DNA from: Saussurea involucrata
Lineage: Eukaryota; Streptophyta; Magnoliopsida; Asterales; Asteraceae
Assembly (NCBI GenBank): GCA_033807775.1
Contig: CM066313.1
Span: 61,364,484 to 61,428,483 of the forward strand
Length of the DNA stretch: 64,000 nucleotides
Direction: 5' to 3'
The stretch's first letter is position 1, and each line of letters starts with the position of its first letter. The notes below the pieces were generated by a model. The model worked only from the letters and a program-made list of their open reading frames with translations, had not been told where the DNA came from and did no database searches. Of this stretch, positions 22,574 through 33,850 are shown one piece after another. A program made the position numbers and the translations under genes.

Positions 22574-23203
22574 CTCTGAATACATGACTGGTAACTTCAT
22601 CAAAAAGAGGTAGGAGTATACCACGCCTACTTCGAATGCCTATGTAGAAAAAAACATAATTTGAAGGAGATTTTAATTAATAAAAATGGTAAAAAAACAA
22701 AAAATAATAAATGCACGGTTTTACCGTTGAAGTTTTCATGTGTTAACTCCGAACATATTGGAGTCGTTCCTTCTTTGCGTGTAACACTTGTTCCTTGTGT
22801 GTCAACACTTGCTCTGCCTATGTTATTTTCTTTATTTCGATGATAATAATTTCTGTTAACAATTTTTCTTGTTTCAGCCGTCACAGCACTGACAGGGGTT
22901 GTTTCATTGACGTTTACGTACGACGTCTCCATAAGTGTCGTAGATTGACTACTTCCTTCATTGTTAGCTATTTTTCTCAATTTTTTCTTCTCCTTTTGTT
23001 GTTCATAATATCGTCTGTTGTATTCCTTTCTTTTTTCTGCAACGATGTTATTTTAGATAAATATATTATATTATGAGTGACTATATCACGAATTAATACC
23101 AAATATAATGATATTTATAGCGAGTATTCCATATACCTTTTGCTATATCTCCATCAACTTGCGTTACATCACCATTTGCAATTTTGTCATCACTCATCCT
23201 CAT
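22574..23203 (-). CDS. Helitron Rep-Hel exons 1-3
   Basis: Exon 1 is 23137-23203 (start MRMSDDKIANGDV, donor GTATATGG). Exon 2 is 22725-23036 (acceptor CGTTGCAG; basic segment KRKEYNRRYYEQQKEKKK; donor GTAAAACC). Exon 3 is 22574-22639 (acceptor CTACATAG; IRSRRGILLPLFDEV). Basic N-terminal segments of this kind are seen in plant Helitron proteins. The start at 23203 is the first ATG after a CATTTTACAG-like acceptor, so a further 5' non-coding exon is possible. Confidence 0.65.
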
Positions 23204-23599
23204 TGGACACTGTAAAATGATGGTCATAGAATAATATGGTTTTATCTATAAAATGATGTGTAAATGTTGGAATTGGAATGAACTAAGTTAGTGTAACAAA
23301 TCTTATCCATTTATCATATTTTCATTTGTTAATTTTCCGTGTTGTCTTGGATAAAAGTTGATTTAATAGAAAATTTCCCCCCAACCACTTCACTGATTCA
23401 ATTTTTGGATATCTAATAATTTTCTTAGTCGGTTTAATTAACAATTGAAAATATATCATTATTAGACAACGTAGAGACAACAATTTAACGTAAACCGCCA
23501 TCATAATACATATAAAAGATACATACAAGTTCCCAAAATCACTTCAATATACCAAAAATACATGATAATACTAATATACTTGGCCCTCCAATATTTTAT

Positions 23600-24677
23600 G
23601 TCATCATAATTCTAACGGCATCTGCTTCCGGCATATGCGGTTCTACCACGATTGTAGTTAACTCCGTAGAATTCAAAACATTATCTGAAAATAATCGCAT
23701 ATACATTTTAAATAAAATAGAATATGTAAATAATAAAATAGTTTATTAAATCATAAAAGTAACTTGTTACGTACTTGCGTAACAATGGATGAGTTTTACT
23801 CGGGATGCATATATTATAGATTTATTTACGATTGCACGAGCTATCTCCGTAAAACGATATGGTGTCGAATCATACAACCTCATCTTTATAATAATTCCCC
23901 TATTATGAGTAATAAAATGTTAGTGACTATGATAATTTGTTAATGGTTTATAATATAAAAACTTACGGTTCATCTTGGAGAAATATTTCAAAGCATGCAA
24001 ATCGCAAAAAGCCATGAAATCGGAAAGATCTTACTCGTCGACCCGAGATGATTTTTCCAACAACATCTAAAACAAAAATTATCATTTTTTCAAAATTAGA
24101 ATCGTTTTATCAAATATGATTTTATTGTTTTAGAAAGATAAATGTAACAAATAACTTAAATGTACCGATCATGAATTTTTTCCTATTGCGATCTTCCACC
24201 GGTGTTGTTATAGAATGTACGAATGGATAGAACGGAAAGGCAAAATCGACATCCATCATCAATGGTATGAAGGTTGTGTATGGTTCAATTAGGATTGTCC
24301 ATTCACCAGAGGCGAAACCATAACCTTCATACCTCCAATCATTGAGATTATATCCAAGTCTGAAACGATTCATTTGGAAAACGCCTCCCACCAAGTTCAT
24401 TTGTGTGTATCTTTGAATTTACCAAATATGATGAACAATTGCTACCATTTGTGTTCTCTAACATACAATAAAATACAGTTAAATAGATTTTTAAAATAAT
24501 CCGTGAATTTAATATACGAAATTTGTAACTTACGGTTAGGTCATGTAAAAAAATGAACAGTCTTTGATCCCTAACATCTTCCCAAATGGCCTCCACACGA
24601 ACACGTGTCACGCTCCATGTTGCATGAACGTCGTTTAGCAATGAAAACGCGTCAATATTATATGGAGAGTCTATTTT
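23600..24677 (-). pseudogene. RPA1-like single-strand DNA-binding gene in the Helitron (fragments)
   Basis: Minus-strand exons can be pieced together: about 24534-24677 (ATWSVTRVRVEAIWEDVRDQR, donor GTAAGTT), about 24176-24400 (a VGGVFQMNRFRLGYN-type segment ending VEDRNRKKFMI), about 23970-24066 (VVGKIISGRRVRSFRFHGF), about 23776-23900 (GIIIKMRLYDSTPYRFTEIARAI) and about 23600-23690 (ending PEADAVRIMMT, stop). The succession of OB-fold-like strands and the D/VVGKI motif resemble RPA 70-kDa-like proteins carried by plant Helitrons. No zinc-ribbon was seen, so it is short and probably truncated. The exon joins are my prediction. Confidence 0.5.
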
Positions 24678-24952
24678 CTACAAGTTTTGTTGCACTAATT
24701 AGAAACTATTATTTATTTAAAATTATCTTAAAGTATATTATAACGTATTATTATTTATATAGTATATCTTAAAAAACGGTAGATAAATAGATACAAGATT
24801 GTAAAAGTATACAAAATTTACTACTTTAATTATACTGATATTAAATAATTAAAATATAATTGAGAGACATGAATGACACCACTACACAAAAGAAGTGACA
24901 ATAAAATCAAAACCAGTATCAGATGTGAGAAAAATATATTAAAAGATGTTCT

Positions 24953-25124
24953 GTCTAGTTTCACTTGCACCAATATTAGTCTAGTTTCACTCAGTTGGAA
25001 AACGATTACCTATATAAAATACATATATTTCAAAAACTGTCTAGTTTCACTTGCACCAATATTAGTCTAGTTTCACTCAGTTGGAAAACGATTACCTATA
25101 TAAAATACATATATTTCAAAAACT
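24953..25124. repeat. 86-bp tandem duplication
   Basis: Two adjacent copies (24953-25038 and 25039-25124), each starting GTCTAGTTTCACTTGCACC, are identical by eye. Each copy contains a partial internal echo of its own start (AGTCTAGTTTCAC). Confidence 0.9.
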
Positions 25125-27960
25125 TTGGCCAAACATAGAAGAAGGAAAGAAGCCACGTTTTATGGGTTTGGATATTGGTATGCTTTTTATAGACAACAAT
25201 GAAATCTGCTGAACCCATAAAACAGAGCAAAGGTAACAGTTTTCTGACAGCAAACAAACCCTAAAATATAGACTGATTAATGTTCACAATAGTCTGAAAG
25301 TTTTATGGAATCTAAAGGAAAAAAATTGCCATATATGTTTGGGGTTTATTACTTTAAGGCTCATATGCTTTTACATTGAGTACCAACTAATAGCAAGTAG
25401 ACAATTTGCATCTCGACATTTTCATTTGTTGACTAAGATTAACGTCTTGCACGCAAATCGATCCAATTGTTGAAAAGCCTTATAGCAAGCTGCTAATGTT
25501 GTCTGGATTAATTACCGTTAATCTCTATGTTTGACCTTTGATGGTCAAATTCACCATTTCCTAGATTAAAGAGTGAGATGAAATTTAATATGATCGATAC
25601 TTGCAATTATGGTTTATTTAATTTACACATTAAATTAATTATATGTTCTTTTTTGGCTCTGAATTTACATATAGACTAAGTGAGTTTAACTGATACTACT
25701 TCGTTTCGTAGTCGGTTGATAGAGAAAGCATAACCATGGCTGATTGTTATATCAAGCAACTTCAAATTGTCATCATGTTGATGCAAAAGTGATGTGCAAT
25801 TGTAATTGTTGATGTTTTATGGTCGCAACTGCCAATGGTGTAGCATATAAACAGCTACTATGATATTTCAATTAACGTATTGCATCCATATGACTCAAGA
25901 TTTCATCCACAAGGTACTTAAGAGTAGGTCTGAACTTAGGGGGTGTTTACTAATTGATGGCCACCTCTTACTGGCTAAGAGATGCTTACCTGGTAACAGG
26001 TGAGGTTGTTTACTATAAACTCTGACTGACAAATGATGCTGACTCGTTAAGGATGAAACGTTATCTCTTACTCAGTCAGCACTTACCCAGACTGCACTTT
26101 TACCCGGTGAGAGCTTAACCAATTTCTGTTGGTAAATTTTTCATCCCATTTGCTAACAGAGTGTTTTCCTGATAGGTTGGTGATCTGAAGCAAGACTTGA
26201 CAGACTTGGAGACTATGGTAGAGCCTATCATCGATAAAATAGAACATAGAAAATAAAAAATGTATATGGCATCACAAAATGTGACCCTTGTTTACAGTAT
26301 TCACATGTCATCTAAAAAATAGAACATAGAAAATAGATAGTGAACGAAGAAGGATTACAGAACGTTTTTAACAAGATTTCACTTCTGTTGTAAAATTGCA
26401 TATTTAATGTAATTTATTGTGTACATATGCAAAAGATATGCTAAATAAATAGGACTGCTAGCCAGATTAATTGGTGCAGCCACAAATTGATATGTTTGCA
26501 AAAGAAGGATATGCAAGAAATGCAAGAAATACAAGCTCCAAATATGCATGTTACAAGTTATTTGTACAAGTGTATACCGTCCAGATGAAGGAAGAGTTGC
26601 CGGAGTGTTCTTCAGTTTTCCGTCCCTTTACTTAGTACAATAACATTTAAGCACTAACAGATGGGTATGCTCACACCAGGTGGTAAATTCCAAATAGCTG
26701 TACACTGGACAGCTGCGATTGCTGCAGGTCAGATTATGTAGCTATAGGAAATATACGCCCTTGTTTGGTAACGTGTTTGTTTTCTATTTTAGCATTTGAA
26801 TTTTCTAGAATACGTAAGCCTAACAACACGGTGTTTGATAAAAACTTCAGGAAACCAAAATCAGTTAACCAAAAAAAAGTGTTGACTATTTGACTTTAAT
26901 GAGGTTGAGGGTTCAAACCATTAAGACGCTATTTTCCAAACTCTAACTCGTTACAATTTTTTTGTGAAACAAAGATGACAGGCCCATTAATGTTACAAAA
27001 AAAAATCTAAACGGAATAAAGTTATCAAGATAAATCAAAGGGTAAACAGAAGACACTAACAACACCTACGAACTTGGAAAGTAAAGAATAAACGAACAGC
27101 TTGTGATATAGGATGAGAAGGGTAATGACTACTATTGCAACCTGAAGGGATCACCTACAGAAGTCAGGCTCATTAACAAAGCAATAACATGACCGGTTGG
27201 TTTTATCATTGAAGAAAGGTTATATCAATAGACACATATGATAGACAACACAACCATCATCCTATATCTAAGTCAAATGAATAAACATAATCGTCATTCT
27301 ACAAACCCAAATCAAATAGTATAGCGAAAGATAATCATTACCCAATCAAATACGATTAGTAAGATGACCAAATACAAGAAAGTAAATATACTAAATAACA
27401 CCATCCTCATAATACTAAATCTTTTCAAGATACTAAATTCCTAAATCTTTTAAGATTCATACTAAATAAACAAACACAAAATTCTCACTACAGTAAGTCA
27501 TTCCAGAATAATGAGTTCCTAAAGTGGCCATTAACTCCCTTGCTTTGTGGTTGGACTTTATCTACTTTCTGAAAAGTTGGAGATGCATTTCAAGTTTTCA
27601 ACTATTACTTAAATCGGAGTGAATTGAGAGCACATTTAACACCTATGTTACTCGATATATAGCAAGCATGATGCAGTTAGCAATTCTCTCCTTAAAGATC
27701 TAAAACCCTTATCAACTTAAACTTGAAAACTACCTTGTTTAACATCTAACTATCTAAGCATCTCTTTCCTGGAACAGAGGGACAGTAAAAACAACCAAGT
27801 ATTCATACAAAACTTTTTTCACACCATCAATTTGGAATTAAAAAAAAGACCATTTCCTAAATCAAATCAAACGGAAATGCATGCACTACTAAATAAATAG
27901 GACTGCTAGCCAGATTAATTGGTGCATCCACAAATTGAGTGCAAAGTTTTAAACTACAAA

Positions 27961-28067
27961 CACTTTGAGTGCAAAGTTTTAAACTACATGTTTTTCAATT
28001 CGAAAAGAGAATCAGATACCCAAATCAATACCCACATGCAAGATTGAATCAAAGAGACACCAGATCA
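27961..28067 (+). repeat. 106-bp direct repeat, left copy
   Basis: It begins CACTTTGAGTGCAAAGTTTT and ends AGAGACACCAGATCA. It recurs nearly unchanged at 30219-30324, flanking the tandem array and captured exon. Confidence 0.85.
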
Positions 28068-28070
28068 ATT

Positions 28071-29630
28071 AAAATGCGTCATTATCTAGAAGCTTAGTGA
28101 ATAAACCACTTTCTATATCATTAAATCATTATCAAACAATCATGTAACAGGGTGTGAGTCCATTAAGCTCATTTCTGCATCAAAAAAGCTGAGAAGGTTA
28201 TATACCTAAATTGATCCAACAAATCAATTGACTTGCTGTTTGCTTTATTTCCATGCAGATGACTTCAGTTATGAAGGTTATTTTCTTCATCTCTACAATA
28301 TAATTTTGGGGGTTATTTAGCTAAATAATTTACGAGTAACTGCTTTTTAATTCAATTAAAATGCGTCATTATCTAGAAGCTTAGTGAATAAACCACTTTC
28401 TATATCATTAAGTCATTATCAAACAATCATGTAACAGGGTGTGAGTCCATTAAGCTCATTTCTGCATCAAAAAAGCTGAGAAGGTTATATACCTAAATTT
28501 ATCCAACAAATCAATTGACTTGCTGTTTGATTTATTTCCATGCAGATGACTTCAGTTATGAAGACTATTTTCTTCATCTCTACAATCTAATTTTGGGGGT
28601 TATTTAGCTAAATGATTTTCCAATAACTGCTTTTTAATTCAATTAAAATTTATCTAGAAGCTTAGTGAATAAACCACTTTCTATATCATTAAGTCATTAT
28701 CAAACAATCATGTAACAGGGTGTGAGTCCATTAAGCTCATTTCTGCATCAAAAAAGCTGATAAGGTTATATACCTAAATTTATCCAACAAATCAATTGAC
28801 TTGTTGTTTGCTTTATTTCTGCATCAATCACTGTTCTTTAAATTTTTGTAAAACAATGAGAGATGAAATCTGCAAGAAAAGCAAGGTTTGTTTCCATCAA
28901 AATGTAGCTTTTTTTACATTTAATATTGAATTGGGTTCATGTTATTGAAATTTTTCAAGAATTTGAGTTTATGTTGATGATGGTGAAGGTTTCATGGCCT
29001 AAAACACTCAAGAAATGGTTCAGTGTCAAGAACAAAGCAGAGGATTTCCATGCAGATGACTTCAGTTATGAAGGTTATTTTCTTCATCTCTACAATCTAA
29101 TTTTGGGGGTTATTTAGCTAAATGATTTTCCAATAACTGCTTTTTAATTCAATTAAAATGCGTCATTATCTAGAAGCTTAGTGAATAAACCACTTTCTAT
29201 ATCATTAAGTCATTATCAAACAATCATGTAACAGGGTGTGAGTCCATTAAGCTCATTTCTGCATCAAAAAAGTTGAGAAGGTTATATACCTAAATTGATC
29301 CTAGGTATCAATTGACTTGCTGTTTGCTTTATTTCCATGCAGATGACTTCAGTTATGAAGGTTATTTTCTTCATCTCTACAATCTAATTTTGGGGGTTAT
29401 TTAGCTAAATGATTTTCCAACAACTGCTTTTTAATTCAATTAAAATGCGTCATTATCTAGAAGCTTACTGAATAAACCACTTTCTATATCATTAAGTCAT
29501 TATCAAACAATCATGTAACAGGGTGTGAGTCCATTAAGCTCATTTCTGCATCAAAAAGTTGATAAGGTTATATACCTAAATTTATCCAACAAATCAATTG
29601 ACTTGCTGTTTGCTTTATTTCTGGGAAAAT
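28071..29630 (+). repeat. 287-bp tandem repeat array containing duplicated exon ends
   Basis: Units start with AAAATGCGTCATTATCTAG at 28071, 28358, 28645 (start degenerate), 29155 and 29442. The spacing is 287 bp except for the third unit, which is enlarged to 510 bp by an extra segment holding the exon pair 28856-29073. The blocks TCATGTAACAGGGTGTGAG and CCATGCAGATGACTTC recur unit by unit. The block at about 28250-28279 repeats the last 28 bp of the captured exon. Confidence 0.88.
28856..29073 (+). pseudogene. Captured host gene fragment, resembling the N-terminus of a type I inositol-polyphosphate 5-phosphatase
   Basis: Two exons are predicted: 28856-28885 (MRDEICKKSK, donor GTTTGT) and 28989-29073 (VSWPKTLKKWFSVKNKAEDF, then HADDFSYE, donor GTTATT), joined in phase 0 across a 103-bp intron. 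The combination KKSK-(L/V)SWPKT-KKWF-KAEDFHADD is what I recall at the N-terminus of plant type I inositol-polyphosphate 5-phosphatases. The catalytic domain is absent. It lies on the strand opposite to the Helitron's genes and within the repeat array. Identification is from memory of the family, not from a search. Confidence 0.45.
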
Positions 29631-31050
29631 CACTGTTCTTTAAATTTTTGTGTAAAAGTAGCATTTGGAATCTCAATGACCATTTGCAACTTTTTCTGTT
29701 TGCTGCTCAAAATCTCTTATTTGTTGTCTTCTTCTCTCAAGATTGTGCTGTTTGATCTCTAAATTCAACTCCTTTTTTGTTCAAATTGTGTGGAATTTTT
29801 AGTAGGAATTGGGATTTTTGATGTATGGTTTGCATGATATGGAATGGTTTGAATTACATTTTTTATAGAAAGAAATTATAAATAATTATAAAAATAGTTA
29901 ATCGTTAATTAATTATTACAAAAAGTTATTTTTAACTAAAATCACGTATGAAACCTGGAGGAACAATTTCTTTGAAAAAGAAGCATCATCCACCATCAAT
30001 AAAGGTGCCATTTTCACACTATTTATTGCTTTTGGACCACCGAACCAAATGAAACCTGGCCTTTTAATTTCTCATGATCGTAACTTCAAACTTGGGAACT
30101 CTATATTGTTTTAAACACTTTGAGTGCAAAGTTTGAGTGCAAAGTTTGAGTGCAAAGTTTTAAACACTTTGAGTGCAAAATTTCTATATTGGTGATTCAT
30201 ACGAGCAAAACATCAAACACTTTGAGTGCAAAGTTTTAAACTACATGTTTTCCAATTCGAAAAGAGAATCAGATACCCAAATCAATACCCACATGCAAGA
30301 TTGAATCAAAGAGACACCAGATCATCAAAGAGCACAATCATTATAACCTCAAAACCCCTGAGATAACTAAAACCCTTGAAAACTTTTGTCTATTTCTTAG
30401 ATAGAAGGAAGTCAAGATGAAAGCTGAACAAATGAAAGCTTGAAATTAAACATACCTAAATCGTGAAGATGTTGAGATGTTGAGCTGCAAATCGTGAATC
30501 CAAATCAACTGATGCTGAGATGTTGAGCTGTATATCGTGAACCAAATCGTGATGTGTTTGAGAGTGGAGATGAAAATGAATCTGAACCCTAATTTCTTGA
30601 TTTATATGCATCCAGGAAGAAAGCGTGCAATATGAAGGGATGGTGGGTATGGCTTTGTAGGTATGGTGTCGTGAAGTACTCTCGGTATGGGGGTGAGGGG
30701 CAGACGTGTAGAGGTAGGGTATGGTGAAGTACTCTCGGTACAGAGTGAGGGGCAGATGTGAAGAGGGGTTGAAATGGGGAAGAAACATTTTTTGGAGTGT
30801 GAAAACTTCTTAAACCAGACGTGAAGCGTGAAAGAGTTGGTATGGCAGGGTATGGCTGTACTGTGAGGAAGTGAGGAAGTAAGGTAAGGGACTGAACTGT
30901 ACTGAACCCTTGCTTAAAAAGAGTTGTAAGTTGTGCTTTATAGTTTTCAATTAAGAGTTTTTCAAATTTTGTGCTTTAATTTGTTGTACACATTGCATAA
31001 AAACTTGTCTTTAAGACATTTTGCTTAAATGCTTATATATGTAGTATAGA
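29631..31050. other. Helitron 5' end region without supported genes
   Basis: It contains micro-repeats of TTTGAGTGCAAAG (30117-30240) and the second 106-bp direct repeat (30219-30324). A G-rich section with duplicated AAGTACTCTCGGTA motifs (30670-30750) follows. A 110-codon minus-strand frame at 30456-30788 shows no recognisable domain and is not called. The terminus on the minus strand is TCTATACTAC. Confidence 0.55.
30219..30324 (+). repeat. 106-bp direct repeat, right copy
   Basis: This is the second copy of the segment at 27961-28067, with about two differences by eye. It lies 2.26 kb away in direct orientation. Confidence 0.85.
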
Positions 31051-31279
31051 TATGATTGAAATAAAATATATAAATACTTGTAGTCTAAATGTAGGTTAAG
31101 TTGGCATTTTATGAGATTTATGGATAATTTCCTAATTCAAAGGTTTATTAGGCAAAATATCTCGAATTTTCCTATCATACCGCGTTTACTGCTAAAATTG
31201 CACTGTGTGAACTATGTCATGAGAAGATGATATATCCAGTGTAGTTCTAACCTGAGGTGTAAATTTGACGGTTGTCACA
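31051..31279 (-). repeat. 3' LTR of the Tekay-like element, proximal part
   Basis: It matches 42669-42904 and ends GACGGTTGTCACA. Together with 14940-17688 it forms a 2978-bp LTR. On the minus strand the polypurine tract AACCGAGGGAGAC (31280-31292) directly precedes it. Confidence 0.92.
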
Positions 31280-31313
31280 GTCTCCCTCGGTTAGAAGAAT
31301 TTCGTCCCGAAAT

Positions 31314-31907
31314 TCAAGTGTTACTAGCATTAACAGGTTTGCTAGCGAAGAGATGAGGATACTTATGGAACATGTAATCCTCTCGTTCCCAAGTGTATTC
31401 AGGCCCACGGCTTGTATTCCAATGGACTTTTACTATCGGGATTTTGCTTCTCTTAAGACGCTTGACTTCCCTATCGAGTATTTCCATTGGTTCCTCTACA
31501 ATGTGCAGTTTATTGTTGATTTGGACTTCTTCCAAGAGCACGGTTACTGCTTCGTCAGCTAAACACTTCTTTAGGTTCGACACGTGAAACGTGTTGTGGA
31601 TAGCACTTAGCTCCATTGGCAATTCCAGCTTATAAGTTACTGGTCCAACTCTTTCCGTGATCTTGAATGGTCCAACATACTGTGGACTCAACTTTCCTCT
31701 TTTCCCAAAACGGACTGTTCCCTTCCAAGGGGATACTTTTAAAAAGACTCTATTACCAATTTGAAATTCTAGAGGCTTTCTTCGATTGTCCGCATAGCTC
31801 TTATGACGATCTTGAGCTGCTTTAAGCCTATCTCTGATAATTGCAATCTTGTCGGTGGTTTCTTGTACGATATCCGGACTAGATAGCTGACTATTTCCTA
31901 TTTCCAA
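31314..31907 (-). pseudogene. Tekay-like integrase C-terminus with chromodomain-like end
   Basis: The frame begins after an in-frame TGA (about 31922, CGA-type change) and contains the RLKAAQDRHKSYADNRRKPL and GPFKITERVGPVTYKLELP blocks of Gypsy integrase C-termini, then IHNTFHVSNLKKCL. The tail EEPMEILDREVKRLKRSKIP, then VKVHWNTSRGPEYTWERED, is a chromodomain-like module (aromatic and acidic residues ending WERED). Such modules define chromoviruses and guide integration to heterochromatin (family knowledge). Confidence 0.88.
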
Positions 31908-31922
31908 CCAACAAAAAGGTGA

Positions 31923-32420
31923 TCAACACTTGTGTCCATATAGAGCTTCATATGGCGCACACTTGATACTAGTGTGATAGCTATTGTTGTAGGAAAACTC
32001 AACTAATGGAAAATGGTTATCCCAACTTCCTCCAAAATCTAATACACATGCCCGAAGCATGTCCTCCAACGTCTGAATGGTCCGTTCACTCTGACCATCC
32101 GTTTGAGAATGATAAGCCGTGCTTAAGTTCAACTGAGTACCCAACGCTTTTTGGAGTGATTGCCAAAATCGGGATGTAAAGCGACTATCTCTATCCGATA
32201 TAATGGAAACTGGAACTCCATGCCGCGTAACGATCTCCTTGATGTAGATTTGGGGAAGCTTTTCCATCTTATAATCTTCCCGAATAGGTAAGAAATGTGC
32301 AGACTTCGTAAATCGATCTACTATAACCCAAATCATGTGATGCCCCTTGGCAGTTCTCGGGAGTTTGGTTATAAAATCCATAGTGATTTGCTCCCATTTC
32401 CACTGGGGAATTTCTGGTTG
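31923..32420 (-). pseudogene. Tekay-like integrase core
   Basis: All three catalytic residues are present: MDFITKLPRT (D), SIISDRDSRF (D) and QTDGQSERTIQTLE (E). The core is separated from the RT-RNase H frame by a TAA at about 32418 (CAA-type C-to-T) and from the C-terminus by a TGA at about 31922. Apart from these stops the domain looks intact. Confidence 0.9.
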
Positions 32421-33850
32421 TTACAACAGTCCCGATGGCTTTTGATATACAGCCTTGACCTTTGCACACGTTATGCATTTTCCTACATATATGGAAATAT
32501 CCTTCTTCATTCCTGGCCACCAATAGTATTCCCTTAAATCCTTGTACATCTTATCCGCTCCTGGGTGAATTGAATACTTTGATTTATGAGCCTCCTCAAA
32601 GATCATTTCCCGTAGGTTGTCAGCCTTTGGGATCCACACTCTGCCCTTAAAGTAACGTATTCCATCAATCTTAGTTTCAAAACTAGACTCTAAACCATGA
32701 AGAGTCTCTCCCTTCAGATTTTCAGGTTTCAATGCTTCAATCTGAGCTTCAAAAATCCGGGTTTTCAAACTTGTTTGAACCAGTGCTCCTAACGCTCGGA
32801 CTCGTGAAGGTTTTACCCTTTCTTTCCTACTCAAGGCATCGGCTACCACATTGGCCTTACCTGGGTGGTAACGAATCTCACAATCGTAATCGCTGAGAAG
32901 TTCTACCCATCTTCTTTGCCTCATGTTCAGCATCTTTTGATCAAAGATGTGTTGAAGACTTTTATGATCGGTGAAAATAGTACACTTGGTACCATATAGA
33001 TAATGTCTCCATATCTTCAGAGCGAATACCACAGCTCCGAGTTCCAAATCGTGTGTGGTATAGTTCTTTTCGTGAACTTTTAATTGTCTCGAGGCATATG
33101 CTATCACCTTATCATTTTGCATCAATACGCAACCTAATCCTTGATGTGATGCGTCACAATACACTACAAAATTTTTCGTTCCCTCCGGTAAAGCTAATAT
33201 CGGTGCATTGCACAACTTTTTCTTCAGAAGTTGAAATGCTTCCTCTTGTGGAATTCCCCAAACGAAATCCTTCTCCTTTTGGGTTAATGTGGTAAGGGGT
33301 TTAGCGATCTTAGAAAAATTCTCGATAAAACGTCGATAATACCCTGCCAAGCCGAAAAATTGGCGAATTTCTGTTGGAGTCCTTGGGGCTTCCCATTTCT
33401 TAATGGCTTCCACTTTAGCCGGGACCACGTGAATCCCTTTCTCCCCGATTACGTGACCTAAGAAATGTACCTCCCGAATCCAAAATTCGCACTTAGAGAA
33501 TTTGGCATATAACTTCTGCTCCTTGAGAAGTTCTAAAATCACTTTTAGATGCTGCTCATGATCCTTCTTACTCTGAGAATGGATTAGTATATCATCGATG
33601 AACACAATCACAAACTTATCAAGGTATGGCCTACATACTCTATTCATTAGATCCATAAACACAGCTGGCGCGTTCGTCAATCCAAATGGCATAACTAAAA
33701 ACTCGTAGTGTCCATAGCGAGTTCTAAAAGCTGTTTTAGGAATATCTTCCTCTCGGACTCTCAACTGATGATATCCCGATCGAAGGTCAATCTTAGAGAA
33801 GTAAGTTGCACCTTGCAACTGGTCGAACAAATCGTCTATTCGAGGGAGGG
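32421..33850 (-). pseudogene. Tekay-like reverse transcriptase, RNase H and integrase zinc finger
   Basis: The RT core starts at FDQLQGATYFSKIDLRSGYH and includes MPFGLTNAPAVF and the catalytic FIDDILIHS, then KCEFWIREVHFLGHVI. RNase H follows (VVYCDASHQGLGCVLMQ; Asp and later residues; HPGKANVVADALSRK). The H2C2 finger begins HPGADKMYKDLREYYWWPG and ends CITCAKVK. A TGA at about 33849 (CGA-type) separates the frame from the RT N-terminus. RT copies the element RNA and RNase H degrades it. Confidence 0.93.

Larger units (their letters stand above)
24678..28070. other. Helitron interior without supported genes
   Basis: This stretch is AT-rich with many stops in all frames. It contains an exact-looking 86-bp tandem duplication (24953-25124), a 50-bp segment at 26441-26490 that recurs at 27889-27938, and the first copy of a 106-bp direct repeat (27961-28067). 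No coding region can be supported. Confidence 0.6.
17689..31050 (-). mobile_element. Helitron, 13.4 kb, in the 3' LTR of the Tekay-like element
   Basis: On the minus strand it starts TCTATACTACATATATAAGC (31050) and ends with a GC hairpin followed by TACACCACTAG (17689). These are the 5'-TC and 3'-hairpin-CTRR hallmarks of Helitrons. It lies between A (17688) and T (31051) with no target duplication. The intact partner LTR at about 42668 shows the uninterrupted sequence ATATATAATATGATTG, an exact empty site. It carries Rep-helicase, an RPA-like gene and a repeat-rich 5' half with a captured exon. Confidence 0.93.

Noticed and set aside
25940..26190. GGGGGTGTTTACTAATTG...-like segment suggestive of a hAT-type MITE
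   Set aside because: I could not find matching terminal inverted repeats or a flanking 8-bp duplication.
26755..26870. TTGTTTGGTAACGTG and ACGGTGTTTGATAAAAAC as possible ends of a small DNA transposon
   Set aside because: The similarity is to generic AT-rich motifs. No inverted repeat or target duplication supports it.
28071..29630. Regularly spaced repeats considered as a CRISPR-like array
   Set aside because: Units are 287 bp long and tandem, without short conserved repeats separated by unique spacers, and the DNA is eukaryotic.
30456..30788. 110-codon minus-strand frame near the Helitron 5' end
   Set aside because: It is His/Ser/Thr-rich, with no recognisable domain, in a G-rich repeat stretch. 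A chance frame is as likely as a captured exon.
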